Assembly: GCA_036278435.1 (NCBI GenBank)
Contig: DASULA010000505.1
Span: 1 to 28,723, forward strand
Reading direction: 5' to 3'
Length of the DNA: 28,723 bases
Source of the DNA: DASULA01 sp036278435
GTDB lineage: Bacteria; Actinomycetota; Actinomycetes; Mycobacteriales; DASULA01
Part shown: positions 8,411 through 14,277 of the stretch, piece by piece
Position numbering within the stretch: position 1 is the stretch's first letter
Layout of the letters: the number at the start of each line of letters is the position of its first letter
Notes under the pieces: generated by a model
Databases searched by the model: none
The model's input: the letters and a program-made list of their open reading frames with translations, nothing else
Told to the model about the DNA's origin: nothing
Translations under genes and position numbers: made by a program

Positions 8411-8448
8411 ATCCCGGGCGCCTGGCCACGTTCGTACCCTCCCGGGAT
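8411..8448. repeat. Inverted repeat bracketing a -10-like box
   Basis: ATCCCGGG (8411-8418) and CCCGGGAT (8441-8448) are exact inverted copies 22 bases apart. Between them lies TACCCT (8435-8440), a hexamer identical to the metH -10. It could be an operator or an RNA hairpin. Confidence 0.45.
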
Positions 8449-8629
8449 GGGCACGGCCTCGGTCACCACGTCACGTGGCGTCCGAAGTATCGCCGGCCGG
8501 TTCCCGGTCGGCCGGCCGAACCCGCCGACGGGCAGGGTGGCACCACCACGACGGGCAACCCCGCCGACCGGCGGCGCCATCCGCGGAAACCTACCCGCCC
8601 TGCCGATCCTCCCGGTGCGGCGCGCGTAA
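8447..8629 (+). CDS. Possible leaderless small ORF, 60 aa (doubtful)
   Basis: An ATG sits exactly six bases after TACCCT, the arrangement seen at many genes in this window. The predicted product is 60 residues, rich in Arg, Pro and Gly (MGTASVTTSRGVRSIAGRF...), with no domain I recognise. It ends with TAA, rare in such GC-rich sequence, overlapping the TAATGT box before the next gene. It may be a leader peptide or a chance frame in an untranslated leader of the F420 oxidoreductase operon. Confidence 0.2.
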   Translation: MGTASVTTSRGVRSIAGRFPVGRPNPPTGRVAPPRRATPPTGGAIRGNLPALPILPVRRA

Positions 8630-8659
8630 TGTTGCGCCGCACACCGAAGGGAACAGTAG

Positions 8660-9706
8660 ATGCGGCTGGGACTGAATCTCGGCTACTGGGGAGCCGGGAA
8701 CGACCACGAGAACCTCGCCCTGGCCAGGGAGGCCGACCGGCTGGGCTACTCGGTGGTCTGGGCCGCCGAGGCCTACGGCTCGGACGCGGTCACCGTGCTG
8801 GCCTGGATCGCCGCGCAGACCGAACACATCGACGTGGGCACCGCGGTCATGCAGATACCGGCGCGCACACCGGCGGCGACCGCGATGACCGCGGCAACCC
8901 TGGACACCCTGTCCGGCGGACGGTTCAGGCTCGGCCTGGGGGTGTCGGGCCCGCAGGTCTCCGAGGGCTGGCACGGTGTCCGGTTCGCCAAGCCGCTCGG
9001 GCGGACCCGCGAGTACGTCGACATCGTCCGGATGGCGCTGCGCCGCGAACGGGTGCGCTACCAGGGCGAACACTTCACCCTGCCGCTGCCCGACGGGCCC
9101 GGCAAGGCCCTCCGGCTCACCGTGCACCCGGCCCGCCCGGCGCTGCCGATCTACCTGGCCGCGGTCGGCCCGCGCAACGTGCGGACGGCCGGCGAGATCG
9201 CCGACGGCTGGCTGGCGATCTTCTTCGCACCCGAACACAGCCAGCAGTCGCTGGCCGAGGTCACCGCCGGCCGCAAGCTCGCCGGGCACACCCTCGACGG
9301 CTTCGACGTGGTAGCCACCGTACCGATCGTCTTCGGCGACGACCCGCAGGCGGCCGGAGACCTGGTCCGTGGCTACGCCGCTTTGTACGTGGGCGGGATG
9401 GGCAGCCGCGAGCAGAACTTCTACAACGCGCTGGCCGTGCGGATGGGCTACCAGCAGGCCGCCGCGGTGATCCAGGACCGGTACCTGGCCAGGGACTACT
9501 CCGCGGCGATGGCGGCGGTACCCTTCGGGTTCCTCGACGCCACCTGCCTGCTCGGCCCGGTCGGCCGGGTCGCCGAACGGATGCGCGCCTACGCCGACGC
9601 CGGGGTGACCACCCTGGCCCTGGCCCCCTACGGCAGCACCGAGCAGAAGACCGCGGCGCTGCACGCCGCCGGCAGGGCACTGGAGATGTCCGGGGCGGGC
9701 GGGTGA
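8660..9706 (+). CDS. LLM class F420-dependent oxidoreductase
   Basis: A 348-residue luciferase-like monooxygenase-fold protein of the F420-dependent type (Rv3520c-like subgroup), expected to transfer hydride from reduced F420 to an unknown substrate. It starts MRLGLNLGYWG, with the family segments RLGYSVVWAAEAYGSDA, IDVGTAVMQIPARTPA (near the F420 site), LSGGRFRLGLGVSGPQV and LPIYLAAVGPRNV. ATG at 8660 has AAGGGAA at a suitable distance and TAATGT about 30 bases upstream as a possible -10, so this gene seems to have a normal leader. Its stop overlaps the uppP start by four bases (GTGA), which indicates translational coupling. Confidence 0.93.
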   Translation: MRLGLNLGYWGAGNDHENLALAREADRLGYSVVWAAEAYGSDAVTVLAWIAAQTEHIDVGTAVMQIPARTPAATAMTAATLDTLSGGRFRLGLGVSGPQVSEGWHGVRFAKPLGRTREYVDIVRMALRRERVRYQGEHFTLPLPDGPGKALRLTVHPARPALPIYLAAVGPRNVRTAGEIADGWLAIFFAPEHSQQSLAEVTAGRKLAGHTLDGFDVVATVPIVFGDDPQAAGDLVRGYAALYVGGMGSREQNFYNALAVRMGYQQAAAVIQDRYLARDYSAAMAAVPFGFLDATCLLGPVGRVAERMRAYADAGVTTLALAPYGSTEQKTAALHAAGRALEMSGAGG

Positions 9707-10524
9707 ACGTCCTGCAGGCCGCGGTCCTGGGAGTCATCCAGGGCCTGACGGAGTTCCTTCCCGTCTCCAGCACCGCCCACCTGCGCATCGTGCCGGCGCT
9801 GATCGGCTGGCCCGACCCGGGCGCGGCGTTCACCGCCGTGGTCCAACTGGGCACGATGCTGGCCATCCTGCTGTACTTCTGGCGGGAGATCGTGCACATC
9901 AGCGTGGCCTGGGCGCGTGGCTTCGCTGACCGCGAGGTGCGCTCCAGCCTGGAGTGCCGCATCGGCTGGTACGTCCTGTTCGCCACGATCCCCATCGGGC
10001 TGTTCGGCCTGCTGTTCGCCAACCAGATCGAGAACGGCGCCCGGAATTTGTGGCTGATCGCCTCGGCCCTGATCGTGCTCGGCCTGGTGCTGCTGGCCGC
10101 GGACCGCAACGGGACGCGCGACCGGGTCGAGGAGCAGATCCGGCTGCGCGACGGGCTGACCGTGGGCCTGGCCCAGGCCGTGGCCCTGGTACCCGGGGTG
10201 TCCCGGTCGGGCTCGACCATCACCGCCGGGCTGTTCGTGGGTCTGGAACGCCAGGCCGCGGCGCGCTTCTCGTTCCTGCTGTCGGTTCCCGCGGTGGTGC
10301 TGTCCGGCCTGTTCGAACTGCGCAAGGTCGGCGGCCACGGCGGACCGGGCATCGCGGTGACGGTGCTGGCCACGATCCTGGCCTTCGTCGTCGGGCTGGC
10401 CTCGATCCACTGGCTGCTGCGTTTCCTCACCCAGCACAGCACGGCGGTGTTCGTCGGCTACCGGGTGGGCCTGGGCTGCCTGCTGCTACTCCTGCTGGGT
10501 ACCGGACTGCTCACCGCGACGTGA
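9703..10524 (+). CDS. uppP: Undecaprenyl-diphosphatase (BacA/UppP family)
   Basis: A 273-residue polytopic membrane protein that dephosphorylates undecaprenyl diphosphate, recycling the lipid carrier for peptidoglycan and other wall polymers; overproduction in this family gives bacitracin resistance. Both signature motifs are present: GLTEFLPVSSTAHL near residue 17 with the catalytic Glu, and PGVSRSGSTITAGL near residue 165 with the catalytic Arg/Ser. Several hydrophobic helices follow (for example LWLIASALIVLGLVLLAA). The GTG at 9703 overlaps the previous stop, so the gene is probably coupled to the F420 oxidoreductase. The last 14 bases overlap the convergent gene ending at 10511. The upstream PhoP-like repeat may tie the operon to envelope or phosphate stress. 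Confidence 0.95.
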   Translation: MNVLQAAVLGVIQGLTEFLPVSSTAHLRIVPALIGWPDPGAAFTAVVQLGTMLAILLYFWREIVHISVAWARGFADREVRSSLECRIGWYVLFATIPIGLFGLLFANQIENGARNLWLIASALIVLGLVLLAADRNGTRDRVEEQIRLRDGLTVGLAQAVALVPGVSRSGSTITAGLFVGLERQAAARFSFLLSVPAVVLSGLFELRKVGGHGGPGIAVTVLATILAFVVGLASIHWLLRFLTQHSTAVFVGYRVGLGCLLLLLLGTGLLTAT

Positions 10525-11113
10525 GGCTGAGCCCGCCGCCGACGCGGTCACCGGAGGCCACATCGACCCGGGCCGCGTGCCGACGCAGCGCACCGGCCAG
10601 CGGCTCGCCGACGTTCCGGGTGCTGCACACGACCAGTTCGACCAGTTCGGCGGGCAGCCCACGCACCGCCACGGCGAGCAGTTCCAGCTCGGTCGGGTCG
10701 GCCCGTCCCACGTTGTCGTAGACGACCACGCTGTGCCCGACGGTCGCCGCCCAGGCGTGCAGCAGGTCGACCAGGCCGTGGGCGATCCGCCAGGTCTCCA
10801 GCCGGGAGAACCCCTGCGGCTGGGTGGCGGCCATCTCCCCGGGCAACGCCAGGTCCTCGCCGGGCAGCCCGACCGGCGCCCACAGCTCCGGCGCCAGGGT
10901 GAACAGTTCGATGCCGTGTGCGCGCACCGCGGCGGGATCCTGTACCCACAGCGTCGGTGCGATCCGGCGCACCAACTCGGCGGTGCCCGCGAACGACCCG
11001 CGGCTGCCGTCGCTGTCGACCACGTGGACCTCGGTGACAGCGTCGACGCTGCTCAGGATCGTCGCCCGCCGGGCGCGCGGACACGGTCCTACGAGCCACC
11101 GGTGACGCACCAC
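10511..11113 (-). CDS. Hypothetical protein with degenerate ATPase-like features
   Basis: A 200-residue protein I cannot assign to a named family. It begins VVRHRWLVGPCPRARRATILSSV, then EVHVVDSDGSRGSFAG. In the second half VVVYDNVGRADPTELELL looks like a Walker B strand plus linker, and ELVVCSTRNVGEPLAG like a sensor strand, as in AAA/STAND proteins. No true Walker A (GxxGxGKS/T) is visible. It could be a stand-alone or truncated version of an N-terminal module normally followed by repeats; that is inference. GTG at 11113 is preferred because GAGAGG lies five bases upstream; the longer frame uses a TTG at 11140. The gene follows a less GC-rich stretch (11131-11210) and overlaps the uppP end by 14 bases. 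Confidence 0.6.
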   Translation of the reverse strand: MVRHRWLVGPCPRARRATILSSVDAVTEVHVVDSDGSRGSFAGTAELVRRIAPTLWVQDPAAVRAHGIELFTLAPELWAPVGLPGEDLALPGEMAATQPQGFSRLETWRIAHGLVDLLHAWAATVGHSVVVYDNVGRADPTELELLAVAVRGLPAELVELVVCSTRNVGEPLAGALRRHAARVDVASGDRVGGGLSLTSR

Positions 11114-11195
11114 GTGTGCCTCTCTTCGAGAATCAGCCAACCAACGTAAACCAATGCGATCTTCACAAAGACGGCGTTCGAGTACACAAGAGGTA

Positions 11196-11215
11196 GGCTG
11201 TAGATCGTTACAGCC
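11196..11215. repeat. Inverted repeat in the AT-richer intergenic stretch
   Basis: GGCTGTA (11196-11202) and TACAGCC (11209-11215) are exact inverted copies with a 6-base spacer. This could be an operator for the minus-strand gene at 10511-11113 or a hairpin. Confidence 0.45.
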
Positions 11216-11361
11216 CGGGCCGGTGAACCGAGGCTAGCGGCTGTTTCCTGATCGGTCTATCACGCCACGTGGCCGACACAGCACGATTTGCCAGGTCAAC
11301 ACACCAGATACGCCGCGTCCCGGTGCGCTGGTCAGTAACACCGCCCGTCCCGGGGCCGAGG

Positions 11362-11407
11362 CCGGCGGTACGCCGGACCGGCCGGAGTCCGGCGGACGTC
11401 GCCGGAC
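11362..11407. repeat. Cluster of overlapping GC-rich stem-loops
   Basis: Three inverted repeats follow each other: CCGGCG-GTA-CGCCGG (11362-11376), CCGGA-G-TCCGG (11382-11392) and GTCCGGCG-GACGT-CGCCGGAC (11387-11407, 8-bp stem). The second and third share bases, so they would be alternative structures. A terminator or structured RNA is possible. Confidence 0.4.
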
Positions 11408-11471
11408 ACCACACCAGCCACGCACCACCGCGTACGGGCCACCCCCGCACCGGGCCCGCATAGAGTGGTCC

Positions 11472-11560
11472 GTTGACATCCTCCCCGCCATGAGGTGTGG
11501 GGATTGCAACCGGTCGCGTCAGGAGGCGAGGCGTTGAGGTTCGCCGTTCACCGGCCCCGG
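11472..11560 (-). ncRNA. Remnant omegaRNA / right-end region of copy 1 (putative)
   Basis: By analogy with TnpB systems, the guide scaffold spans the 3' end of tnpB and the right end. The non-coding part shares GATT-n-CAACCGGTCG with copy 2, but the end hairpin (around 11482-11501) is degraded compared with copy 2. With tnpB broken it is probably inactive unless used by the TnpB of copy 2. Confidence 0.25.
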
Positions 11561-12000
11561 CAACCCGGGGCACCTCCGCGCAGTCACGGCGTGTCCCGCC
11601 GCGATGTGGAGGGCCGCGTTCGCGTCGGCGTTGCTGGCATGTCCGCAGGACCGGCACCAGAACACCGCCTGGTTCTCGCGGTTGTCCGGATGCAGGTATC
11701 GGAAGTGCGAGCACGGCTGGGACGTGTACGCGGAGTTGACCTTCGTCACCCGACTGGGCGCTTTGTGCTCGCGCCGGGCCACCAGTTGTCCCCATCCGTC
11801 GGCGAGGATGGCCCGGTTCAGGCCGGCTTTGTGCGCGACGTTCCGCCCGGGCGCGGCACGCCTCGGCGACGGGCCGGGGCAGCGGAGCAGTTCCCCGGTC
11901 GACAGTGGCGCCGAGACGGTCACCGACCCGGCGGCCAGCCAGCCGAACGCGGCGCGCGCCTCAGTGAGCTGCCGGGACTGCACAGCCAGAACCGGGGCAC
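11519..12000 (-). pseudogene. tnpB: TnpB pseudogene with three deletions
   Basis: Aligned with the intact TnpB at 24246-25421, this copy keeps about five N-terminal codons (GTG at 12000, MPRFW against MSRYR), then jumps out of frame to the QLTEARA region (about codon 50). A second deletion fuses GSVTV directly to SA(P)LSTGELL, removing 114 codons with the catalytic RuvC-I Asp. A third joins the SPRRA region to the APG-NVA(H)KAG region, removing the RuvC-II Glu. The zinc ribbon is altered as well (SQPCSHFRYLHPDN against SQRCSRCGHVDPDN, losing one Cys), while CRSC and the NADANAA RuvC-III Asp remain. The last 166 codons stay open in one frame, so a fragment could be made, but it cannot be a nuclease. 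The start has TACAAT six bases upstream. Confidence 0.88.
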
Positions 12001-12006
12001 GCCTCC

Positions 12007-12012
12007 ATTGTA
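12007..12012 (-). promoter_or_regulatory. -10 box of tnpB remnant (leaderless)
   Basis: TACAAT on the minus strand, then GGAGGC and the relic GTG start at 12000. It overlaps the shared palindrome region with the divergent small gene. Confidence 0.5.
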
Positions 12013-12013
12013 C

Positions 12014-12028
12014 CGCCATACTGGCGGC
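12014..12028. promoter_or_regulatory. Palindromic operator candidate between tnpB remnant and RHH gene
   Basis: CCGCCA-TAC-TGGCGG is a perfect 15-bp palindrome that ends directly before the ATG of the ribbon-helix-helix gene. CATACT inside it is a possible -10 for that gene with six bases to the ATG. Copy 2 has the same sequence with one change. Arc-type proteins bind such short inverted sites, so autoregulation is the likely role. Confidence 0.55.
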
Positions 12029-12160
12029 ATGACCGCGAAGATCACCGTCCGCATCCCCGACGACCTACACGCCCGAATCGTCACCGCGGCCCAAGCGGAC
12101 CGCCGGTCCCTGAACGGAGAGATCCTGTGGCTCGTCGAACAAGCCCTGACCCAGCGTTGA
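12029..12160 (+). CDS. Arc-type ribbon-helix-helix protein, 43 aa (copy 1)
   Basis: A 43-residue DNA-binding protein with the full ribbon-helix-helix plan: a beta strand KITVRIPD, helix A DLHARIVTAAQADR, and helix B SLNGEILWLVEQAL. RRSLNGEI aligns with RSVNSEI of phage P22 Arc. It dimerises by family and would contact DNA with the strand residues (Lys, Thr, Arg). It starts at ATG 12029, 28 bases from the tnpB remnant start on the other strand, and seems leaderless. It differs from copy 2 at only a few residues (D/T, A/T, I/V, T/A, V/L), all compatible with the fold, even though its tnpB partner is wrecked. It is followed after 49 bases by the histidine phosphatase, which it may help transcribe. 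Confidence 0.75.
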   Translation: MTAKITVRIPDDLHARIVTAAQADRRSLNGEILWLVEQALTQR

Positions 12161-12171
12161 ACACCATTCCT

Positions 12172-12191
12172 CCCCACCGTGAACGGCGGGG
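12172..12191. repeat. Left-end hairpin of element copy 1
   Basis: CCCCACCG-TGAA-CGGCGGGG: seven paired bases around a single A-C mismatch and a TGAA loop. The imperfect stem at the same position as in copy 2 is typical of subterminal IS200/IS605 hairpins bound by Y1 transposases. Confidence 0.65.
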
Positions 12192-12209
12192 CATCCTGGC
12201 GCGACCGCG

Positions 12210-12908
12210 GTGACCACCGTCCTGCTCGTACGCCACGGACTGACCGCCGCGACCGGCACCACCCTGTCCGGCCACACCCCCGGATTCCACCTCGACGACC
12301 GGGGCCGGGCGCAGGCGGCCGAACTGGCTGAGCGGCTGGCGCCGGTACCGCTGGCCGCGGTGGTGACCAGCCCGCTGGAACGCTGCCAGGAGACCGCCGA
12401 GGCACTGACCCGTGGCCGCGCCGAGGTGACCCCGCGGATCGACGAGCGGGTGGTCGAGGTCTGCTACGGCGACTGGACCGGGCGGAGTCTGAAGGAACTC
12501 GCCCGCGAGCCGTTGTGGAAGGTGGTCCAGCAACACCCGTCCGCGGCCGTCTTCCCCGGACCCGACGGCGAGGCGCTGGCCGGCACCCAGGCTCGCGCCG
12601 TCGCCGCGGTCCGCGACTGGAACACCCGTCTGGGCCCGGAGGCGACCTACGCGGTGTGCAGCCACGGCGACGTGATCAAGGCGATCCTCGCCGACGCCCT
12701 GGGCATGCACCTGGACCAGTTCCAGCGCATCGTGGTGAACCCCTGCTCGGTGTCGGCCGTGGTCTACACCGACACCCGGCCGTTCGTGCTGCGGGTCAAC
12801 GACAACGGTTCGTCGGTCGCCGACCTGGTCCCGCCGGCCCGCCGCCGCCGGACCCGACGCGCCAGCGGTGACGCGGTGGTCGGCGGCGGTGCCGGCCCGA
12901 CCGCGTAG
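12210..12908 (+). CDS. Histidine phosphatase family protein (MSMEG_4193-type putative phosphomutase)
   Basis: A 232-residue histidine phosphatase superfamily protein, the kind that sits beside DUF3090 in many actinobacteria. The phosphoacceptor is His9 in LLVRHGLTAA; the second catalytic His lies in VCSHGDVIKAIL, and the acid in VVEVCYGDWTGRSLKEL. Substrate unknown; members range from phosphoglycerate mutase-like to broad phosphatases. The C-terminus is Arg/Pro-rich. GTG at 12210 gives MTTVLLVRHG. The start lies only seven bases after the right edge of the decayed IS element, and no TAnnnT box precedes it; the nearest upstream one outside the element is TAGAGT at 11461, so the insertion has probably parted the gene from its own promoter. 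DUF3090 follows after 10 bases. Confidence 0.92.
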   Translation: MTTVLLVRHGLTAATGTTLSGHTPGFHLDDRGRAQAAELAERLAPVPLAAVVTSPLERCQETAEALTRGRAEVTPRIDERVVEVCYGDWTGRSLKELAREPLWKVVQQHPSAAVFPGPDGEALAGTQARAVAAVRDWNTRLGPEATYAVCSHGDVIKAILADALGMHLDQFQRIVVNPCSVSAVVYTDTRPFVLRVNDNGSSVADLVPPARRRRTRRASGDAVVGGGAGPTA

Positions 12909-12911
12909 GGT
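12906..12911 (+). promoter_or_regulatory. -10 box of DUF3090 gene (leaderless)
   Basis: TAGGGT followed by seven bases and ATG at 12919; the hexamer overlaps the phosphatase stop codon. It would let DUF3090 be transcribed independently of the interrupted upstream gene. Confidence 0.5.
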
Positions 12912-12918
12912 CAGTGTC

Positions 12919-13467
12919 ATGGCACGTCAGGTGTATCTCTTCGAGCAGCCGGAACGGTTCGTCGCCGGCACCGTCGGTGAGCCGGGCGAGCGCACCTTCT
13001 ACCTCCAGGCCACCGGGGGCGGGCGGACCGTCAGCGTCGCCCTGGAGAAGGTGCAGGTGTCCCTGCTCGCCGACCGGCTGGAGGAGTTACTGGAGGAGGT
13101 GCGACGCCGGCTCGGTGTGAGCATGCCCGACCAGGGCGCGGTGGACGACCTGGGTCCGCTGGACATGCCGGTGGACGAGGAGTTCCGGGTCGGCGCGATG
13201 GGCCTGGCCTGGGACGCCGACGACGGCGTGGTGGTGGTGGAGGCCCAGGCCCAGGGGGATGAGCCAGCCGAGGAGTCCACCATCCTGGAGGACGTGGAGG
13301 GAGGCCCGGACGTGCTACGGGTGAAGATCACCCCGCAGGACGCGCGGGAGTTCGTGGACCGCGCCCGCCGGGTGGTCTCCGCGGGTCGACCGCCCTGCCC
13401 GTTGTGCGGGCTGCCGCTGGACGCCAACGGCCACATCTGCCCGCGCCAGAACGGCTACCGTCGCTGA
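12919..13467 (+). CDS. DUF3090 domain-containing protein
   Basis: A 182-residue actinobacterial protein of unknown biochemical role, normally encoded between the phosphomutase-like gene and the SCO1664-type gene, as here. The start MARQVYLFEQPERFVAGTVGEPGERTF-like block and the end CPLCGLPLD-ANGHICPRQNGY are the family hallmarks. The final Cys-x2-Cys...His-x-Cys set looks like a zinc-binding site. ATG at 12919 is chosen because of the conserved N-terminus and the TAGGGT box seven bases upstream; a frame from 12868 would add 17 residues reading into the previous gene. The SCO1664-type gene begins 12 bases after the stop. Confidence 0.92.
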   Translation: MARQVYLFEQPERFVAGTVGEPGERTFYLQATGGGRTVSVALEKVQVSLLADRLEELLEEVRRRLGVSMPDQGAVDDLGPLDMPVDEEFRVGAMGLAWDADDGVVVVEAQAQGDEPAEESTILEDVEGGPDVLRVKITPQDAREFVDRARRVVSAGRPPCPLCGLPLDANGHICPRQNGYRR

Positions 13468-13479
13468 ACGGCCGCGACC

Positions 13480-14250
13480 GTGGCTGACCTGATGCCCCCC
13501 GAACAGGGCGGTGAGCACACCGCCCCCGACGACGTCGTGCTCGACCTGCCCGCCGCGCTGGACCTGCTGCGCCGCGGCGAACTGACCGTCGAGGGCCGGC
13601 TCGTCGACGCCAGCAACGCCACCCTGTACTGCACCGTCGCACACCAGGACCTGCGGACCGGCTGCGTGTACAAACCGGTCCGCGGCGAGCGGCCGCTGTG
13701 GGACTTCCCCGACGGCACCCTGGCCGGGCGGGAGGCCGCCGCCTACCTGGTGTCCCAGGTCACCGGCTGGAACATCGTGCCACCCACGGTGCTGCGGGAC
13801 GGGCCGTTCGGACCGGGCATGGTCCAGTTGTGGATCGACGGCGACGAGTCGGTGGATCTGCGCCGGCTGGTCCGCGGCGGCACCGCGCCGCTGCGCCGGA
13901 TGGCCGTGTTCGACGCGGTGGTCAACAACGCCGACCGCAAGGGCGGACACCTCATCCCGCTTCCCGACGGGCACGTCTACGGCGTGGACCACGGGGTGTG
14001 TTTCTCCGCCGAACCCAAGCTGCGCACCGTGCTGTGGGGGTGGGCCGGCCAGGCGCTGACCGACGAGGCCATCGACGTGCTGTCGGTGTTGCGGGCCGAA
14101 CTGGAAGGCCCACTGGGCAAGGGCCTGGGTGACCTGCTGACCACCCGCGAACTGGCCGCCACGGTGCGCCGGGTGGACCTGCTGCTCACCGCCGGCCGCC
14201 ACCCCGAACCCAGCGGCGACTGGCCCGCCGTGCCCTGGCCGCCGTTCTGA
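13480..14250 (+). CDS. SCO1664 family protein (PI3K/PI4K-like fold)
   Basis: A 256-residue protein of the SCO1664 family, related to phosphatidylinositol 3/4-kinase-like and HipA-like kinases; substrate not known. VYKPVRGERPLWDFPDGTL holds the ATP-binding Lys, FDAVVNNADRKGGH the catalytic loop with Asn and Asp, and YGVDHGVCFS the metal-binding Asp. With these residues intact the protein should be able to bind or transfer phosphate. GTG at 13480 is used; ATG at 13492 (MPPEQGGEH) is an alternative. It follows DUF3090 closely and precedes, in relatives, mshC; here a methyltransferase on the other strand lies between. A functional link to mycothiol synthesis is suggested only by gene order. Confidence 0.9.
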   Translation: MADLMPPEQGGEHTAPDDVVLDLPAALDLLRRGELTVEGRLVDASNATLYCTVAHQDLRTGCVYKPVRGERPLWDFPDGTLAGREAAAYLVSQVTGWNIVPPTVLRDGPFGPGMVQLWIDGDESVDLRRLVRGGTAPLRRMAVFDAVVNNADRKGGHLIPLPDGHVYGVDHGVCFSAEPKLRTVLWGWAGQALTDEAIDVLSVLRAELEGPLGKGLGDLLTTRELAATVRRVDLLLTAGRHPEPSGDWPAVPWPPF

Positions 14251-14277
14251 CCGGTCGGGCAGATCGGGCTGGCCGCC

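Larger units (their letters stand above)
8262..8659. other. 398-bp gap between divergent aldo/keto reductase and F420 oxidoreductase
   Basis: No gene is firmly supported here. The gap holds a tandem repeat resembling a PhoP site (8390-8407), an 8-bp inverted repeat bracketing a -10-like TACCCT (8411-8448), a possible leaderless 60-codon frame (8447-8629), a 13-bp palindrome CCACGT-C-ACGTGG (8466-8478) and a second -10-like TAATGT at 8627-8632, about 30 bases before the oxidoreductase start. Confidence 0.6.
11114..11471. other. Gene-free stretch with stem-loops before the decayed IS element
   Basis: The 11131-11210 part is clearly less GC-rich than its surroundings and probably holds the promoter of the minus-strand gene ending at 10511. 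A hairpin GGCTGTA-N6-TACAGCC lies at 11196-11215. A cluster of overlapping GC stem-loops lies at 11362-11407. TAGAGT at 11461-11466 is a -10-like box in the plus direction, a few bases before the element. Open frames here have no recognisable product. Confidence 0.5.
11472..12202 (-). mobile_element. Decayed IS200/IS605-type (IS1341-like, tnpB-only) element, copy 1
   Basis: About 730 bp related along its length to the intact copy at 24197-25624, same orientation. The left edge shares CGTTG-(A/G)-CATCCTCCCC with copy 2; the right edge shares a TGAA-loop hairpin followed by GCATCCTGGCGC. Inside are a broken tnpB (minus) and an intact divergent 43-codon ribbon-helix-helix gene (plus). No Y1 transposase (tnpA) is present. 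Exact ends are inferred from where the two copies stop matching. The element ends seven bases before the start of the histidine phosphatase gene. Confidence 0.8.

Noticed and set aside
11208..11795. Minus-strand frame whose end (QPLAS...) resembles the TnpB C-terminus
   Set aside because: Only a handful of residues agree, outside the aligned element; most likely chance rather than a third tnpB fragment.
11519..12019. TnpB remnant as a TldR-like nuclease-dead regulator
   Set aside because: Known nuclease-dead TnpB-like repressors keep the full RNA-binding body with point changes; this one lost large blocks and its start is out of frame, so a pseudogene is simpler.
12172..12191. TGAA-loop hairpin as a terminator for the RHH gene
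   Set aside because: Its counterpart in copy 2 has the same loop and mismatch position at the element edge, which fits a transposon end better; termination could be a side effect.
12203..12216. CGGTGACC at the same distance beyond the left end of both elements
   Set aside because: In copy 1 it is the start codon region of the phosphatase gene; GTGACC is common in this GC-rich DNA, so I do not treat it as a target site.
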